A stretch of 51,461 nucleotides of DNA from Nonomuraea lactucae (GTDB lineage: Bacteria > Actinomycetota > Actinomycetes > Streptosporangiales > Streptosporangiaceae): positions 1-51,461 of the forward strand of contig NZ_QNFZ01000288.1 in the NCBI RefSeq assembly GCF_003313395.1, given 5' to 3'. Shown here one piece after another: positions 49,048 through 51,461 of this stretch. The notes below the pieces were generated by a model. That model did no database searches and had not been told where the DNA came from. It saw nothing but the letters and a program-made list of their open reading frames with translations. Each line of letters starts with the position of its first letter. Positions within the stretch are counted from its first letter, which is position 1. A program made the translations under genes and the position numbers.

Positions 49048-50040
49048 TCAACGCTCGCCACACGCGTGGACCTGCATCGCCGGGTTCACGCGTGAGATCG
49101 GGGCCGCCGTCCCGTGCAGGGCAGAAGTCAGCGTCCCATCTGGTGGGGTCCCGTCCGACGCGGAGGCTGCCGTCCCGTGCAGGGCAGAAGTCAGCGTCCC
49201 ATCTGGTGGGGTCCCGTCCGACGCGGAGGCTGCCGTCCCATGCGGGGCGGTGGTCAGCGCGGGCAGGAGGGTGGTCGGCGGTTCGCCCTGATCCGTCCAG
49301 GAGCCGACCTCCTCCGCCCAGGAGCCGACCTCCTCCATCCAGGAGGCGATCGCGAGCCGCCGCACCGGCACCCGCTGGTGGCGCATGCCCGAGAAGGGAT
49401 TGCGCCAGACGCGGGCGCGTGGCGTCCGCCACCGGTAGCGGCCCGCGAGGCGGCCCAGGCCGAACGCCCCCACGGCGACGCCCGAGGCGGTCGCGCCGTT
49501 CAGCACACCCACGGCGTCCAGCACGGCCGCGACACCCGCGCCGGCCAGGGCGGGCAGGATGTACAGGTCCTGCTCGCTGCGGAGCAGGGCCGGCACCTCG
49601 ATGGCGAGGACGCTGCACAGGACACCCCCGCCCACCGCGCTGGCCACACCCAGCGTCAGAGCCGCGACCGGGCCGAAGTCGTGACCGAACGCCTTCATCG
49701 TTCCGGTGACGCTGAAGAGCGCCAGCGCGGCCGTGTCGAACACGGTGACGACGGTGACAATCCGGACATGGCGGTGGACGCGGGAGCTGAGGAAGACGAT
49801 CAGAGCCGCGGCGATGGGCGGCAGGTAGTAGCCGGGGTCGGTGAACGCCACGGGCGTGACTCCGATGACCAGATCCCTCAGCAACCCTCCGCCGAGCCCC
49901 GCCACCTCGGCGAGGATGACCGCTGCGAAGATGTTGAAATCCTTGCGCACCGCCAGGAACGCTCCCGCGAGCGCGAAGGCGAAGATCCCTGTCAGGTCCA
50001 TCCAGTACACGACGGCGCCAGTCAGCTCGCTGATCGGCAT
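49048..50040 (-). CDS. TRIC-type (YadS/UPF0126) membrane channel protein with repeat tail
   Basis: This is a 330-residue protein. Residues about 10-205 are the two-fold TRIC/UPF0126 domain with about seven membrane helices and the paired Gly-rich motifs AEVAGLGGGLLRDLVIGVTP and GVASAVGGGVLCSVLAIEVP. Prokaryotic TRIC proteins conduct potassium or other small ions. The extra C-terminal tail of about 110 residues is unusual: it holds a repeated EEVGSW unit, then a 21-residue unit repeated in tandem. The ATG at 50040 has GGAGGG upstream. It is monocistronic. Confidence 0.85.
   Translation of the reverse strand: MPISELTGAVVYWMDLTGIFAFALAGAFLAVRKDFNIFAAVILAEVAGLGGGLLRDLVIGVTPVAFTDPGYYLPPIAAALIVFLSSRVHRHVRIVTVVTVFDTAALALFSVTGTMKAFGHDFGPVAALTLGVASAVGGGVLCSVLAIEVPALLRSEQDLYILPALAGAGVAAVLDAVGVLNGATASGVAVGAFGLGRLAGRYRWRTPRARVWRNPFSGMRHQRVPVRRLAIASWMEEVGSWAEEVGSWTDQGEPPTTLLPALTTAPHGTAASASDGTPPDGTLTSALHGTAASASDGTPPDGTLTSALHGTAAPISRVNPAMQVHACGER
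49106..49251 (-). repeat. 63-bp tandem repeat in the tail of the TRIC-type gene
   Basis: Two identical 63-bp units (49106-49168 and 49169-49231) are followed by a diverged partial third. Each encodes 21 residues rich in Ser, Ala, Thr, Asp, Gly and Pro. Next to them (about 49300-49345) is a shorter repeat, CAGGAGCCGACCTCCTC, coding the EEVGSW units. All keep the reading frame. Confidence 0.92.
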
Positions 50041-50273
50041 GTGTCTGTTTCCCTCCGGGGCTGCGGCAGAGCGGTGTGGACGCGGGCACGCGCGACGGCG
50101 GCCGCCGAGCAGGGGCGGACGCTCAAGGTAGCCCGGCAGGCTGACCGAGGGCATCGGTCCACTGACCTATTCAGCACCGGCGCCCCTGGGTACATAGGGT
50201 GAAATTTCGGTAGTCGTGACAACCGGTACCTCGGGTGAGACCGTCGAATTCACGACGGCCGGCGTGATGGGGG

Positions 50274-51461
50274 TTGGACTTGGTCCCTGGTTACCGCGAA
50301 GTTCGACAGCTCGGCGCCGGTCACACCGGCCGCGTGTTCCTCGCCACCTACCAGGCCACCGGCGCCTACGTGGCGATCAAGTACCTGAACGCCACGCTCC
50401 GCCGCGACGCCGAGTTCATGGAGCGCTTCCGGGTGGACGCCCCGGCCCTCGTCGAGATCGACGACCCGAACGTGGTCAGGCTCTACGAGTACGTGGAGAC
50501 GCCGACCAGGGCGGCCGTGGTGATGGAGCTGGTCGACGGGGTGTCGCTGCGCACGCTGCTCGCCGAGCACGGCCGCACCAGTCCGGAGGCGGCGCTCGCG
50601 GCGCTCAAGGGCACCCTGCTGGCCCTCGCCGCGGGGCACGAGAAGGGGGTGCCGCACCGGGACGTCAAGCCGGAGAACGTCCTGGTCCAGGCCGACGGCA
50701 CCACCAAGCTGGCCGACTTCGGCGTCGTGGTGCACGCCGAGGAGCCGGGGGTCCCTGCGGGGAGCCCGCCGTACATGGCGCCGGAGCTGTGGACGCGCGG
50801 CGCGGCGGGCCCGCCGGCGGACCTGTACGCGGCGGCGTGCCTGCTGTTCGAGGCGGTCAAGGGGCGCCCGCCGTACCGGGCGGAGGACGTCGCGTCGCTG
50901 CGGGACAGGCACCTGAACGAGGCGGTGCCCCTGGAGATCGTCCCCGACTCCCTGCGCGACCTGCTCAGGCGCGGGCTGGCCAAGGATCCGGGGTTCAGGT
51001 ACGACTCGGCGAGGCGGTTCGCGGCCGAGCTGGAAGAGGACGCCGTGGCGAGCTACGGCCCCGAGTGGGAGCTGCGCGGACGCCGCCACCTGGGAGAGCT
51101 GGCCACCCTGCTCGCGCTCCGCTTCCCGCTGGCCAAGGCCCGTGCCGCCGCCGACGGCCCGGCCGCGAGGGTGCGCGACAGGCTGCTCAACGTCCCCAGA
51201 CTGCCGCCGCACCTGTGGATCGCGGGGGCCGCGGTCGCCATGGTGATGATCGGGGTGGTGCTCTCGGGCGGGCGGTTACCCGGGCCGGGCACGGTGCTGG
51301 TGCCGCCGTCCGAGACCGTCGGCGGGGCGGACCCGGCGCCCGCGGACGCGACGACCCCGGCCCGCAGAGATTCCCCCGGCACCCCGGCGAACACCCGGAC
51401 CGGCCCCCCGACCCGCGTCCCGACCGCTCCCCCGCCAGGCCCTACGTCCGGCCCCCCGCCC
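50274..51461 (+). CDS. Receptor-type Ser/Thr protein kinase (3' end outside window)
   Basis: The open frame runs to the window end without a stop (396 codons visible). The TTG at 50274 is the first in-frame start after a TGA at 50265 and follows GGGG. The kinase domain (about residues 7-255) has the glycine loop LGAGHTGRVFLAT, catalytic Lys36 (VAIKYL), HRDVKPEN with Asp130, DFG at 148-150 and YMAPEL. A single membrane helix lies at about 314-331, followed by a Pro/Thr-rich outer region that continues past the window. This is the PknB-type layout. The unusual GHTG in the glycine loop and valines after DFG still allow activity. Confidence 0.88.
   Translation, partial: MDLVPGYREVRQLGAGHTGRVFLATYQATGAYVAIKYLNATLRRDAEFMERFRVDAPALVEIDDPNVVRLYEYVETPTRAAVVMELVDGVSLRTLLAEHGRTSPEAALAALKGTLLALAAGHEKGVPHRDVKPENVLVQADGTTKLADFGVVVHAEEPGVPAGSPPYMAPELWTRGAAGPPADLYAAACLLFEAVKGRPPYRAEDVASLRDRHLNEAVPLEIVPDSLRDLLRRGLAKDPGFRYDSARRFAAELEEDAVASYGPEWELRGRRHLGELATLLALRFPLAKARAAADGPAARVRDRLLNVPRLPPHLWIAGAAVAMVMIGVVLSGGRLPGPGTVLVPPSETVGGADPAPADATTPARRDSPGTPANTRTGPPTRVPTAPPPGPTSGPPP

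Overview
The window is high-GC actinomycete chromosome. Supporting signs are the ECF41 sigma factor, DUF5753 and DUF6879 proteins, many GTG/TTG starts, leaderless-type promoters and a receptor Ser/Thr kinase. The gene repertoire fits Streptosporangiales (Nonomuraea-like), but that placement is inference. No rRNA, intact tRNA or CRISPR array is visible.

Layout. 1-12.7 kb is largely intact core or secondary metabolism: a thiolase-like protein divergent from a MerR regulator; ThuA; an NAD-dependent epimerase plus ECF41 sigma factor module with a recognisable ECF41 promoter; an SDR; a response-regulator/FAD-reductase fusion coupled to a cyclic-nucleotide-binding histidine kinase; an M20 peptidase; and a luciferase-like oxidoreductase with an AMP-binding enzyme. 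12.8-18.4 kb is a decaying accessory island. It holds two acireductone-dioxygenase-like copies (one ruined), two tandem secreted small proteins, a broken TetR gene, an acyl-CoA synthetase scrap, a tRNA-like 3' scrap, a 37-residue ORF with a strong ribosome binding site, and an IS5-type element with clear terminal repeats and a TTA target duplication.

19.0-37.1 kb looks like one functional unit. It contains a secreted M14 peptidase, a leftward operon of CoA-dependent catabolism (HMG-CoA-lyase-like enzyme, two enoyl-CoA hydratases, CaiB/BaiF CoA-transferase, acyl-CoA ligase, nitronate-monooxygenase-like flavoprotein), a MarR regulator, and a rightward set (aldehyde dehydrogenase, class III aminotransferase, polyamine-type ABC importer, aromatic-type amino acid decarboxylase). 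Four copies of an inverted repeat TGTTGA-N5-(T/A)CAACA lie in front of these transcription units, so I propose a MarR-controlled uptake and degradation system for an amine or amino-acid-derived compound.

37.2-45.3 kb is a second accessory stretch. It has an MgtE-N-like helical repeat protein, a methyltransferase, a VapBC-like pair whose toxin carries an in-frame amber codon, a five-gene cassette built around an XRE-DUF5753 regulator with a degraded second copy, an aminoglycoside-phosphotransferase-like gene, and dispersed non-coding repeats. 45.3-51.5 kb returns to conserved genes: a cyclase-family hydrolase divergent from a serine hydrolase, an isochorismatase-fold protein with an SDR, a TRIC-type channel with a repeat-bearing tail, and a membrane Ser/Thr kinase that runs off the end. 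A second, different palindrome (core AGCGCTTGCTTGGT) recurs in four promoters at about 1.3, 10.06, 46.27 and 48.96 kb and suggests a TetR-type regulon whose regulator is outside the window.
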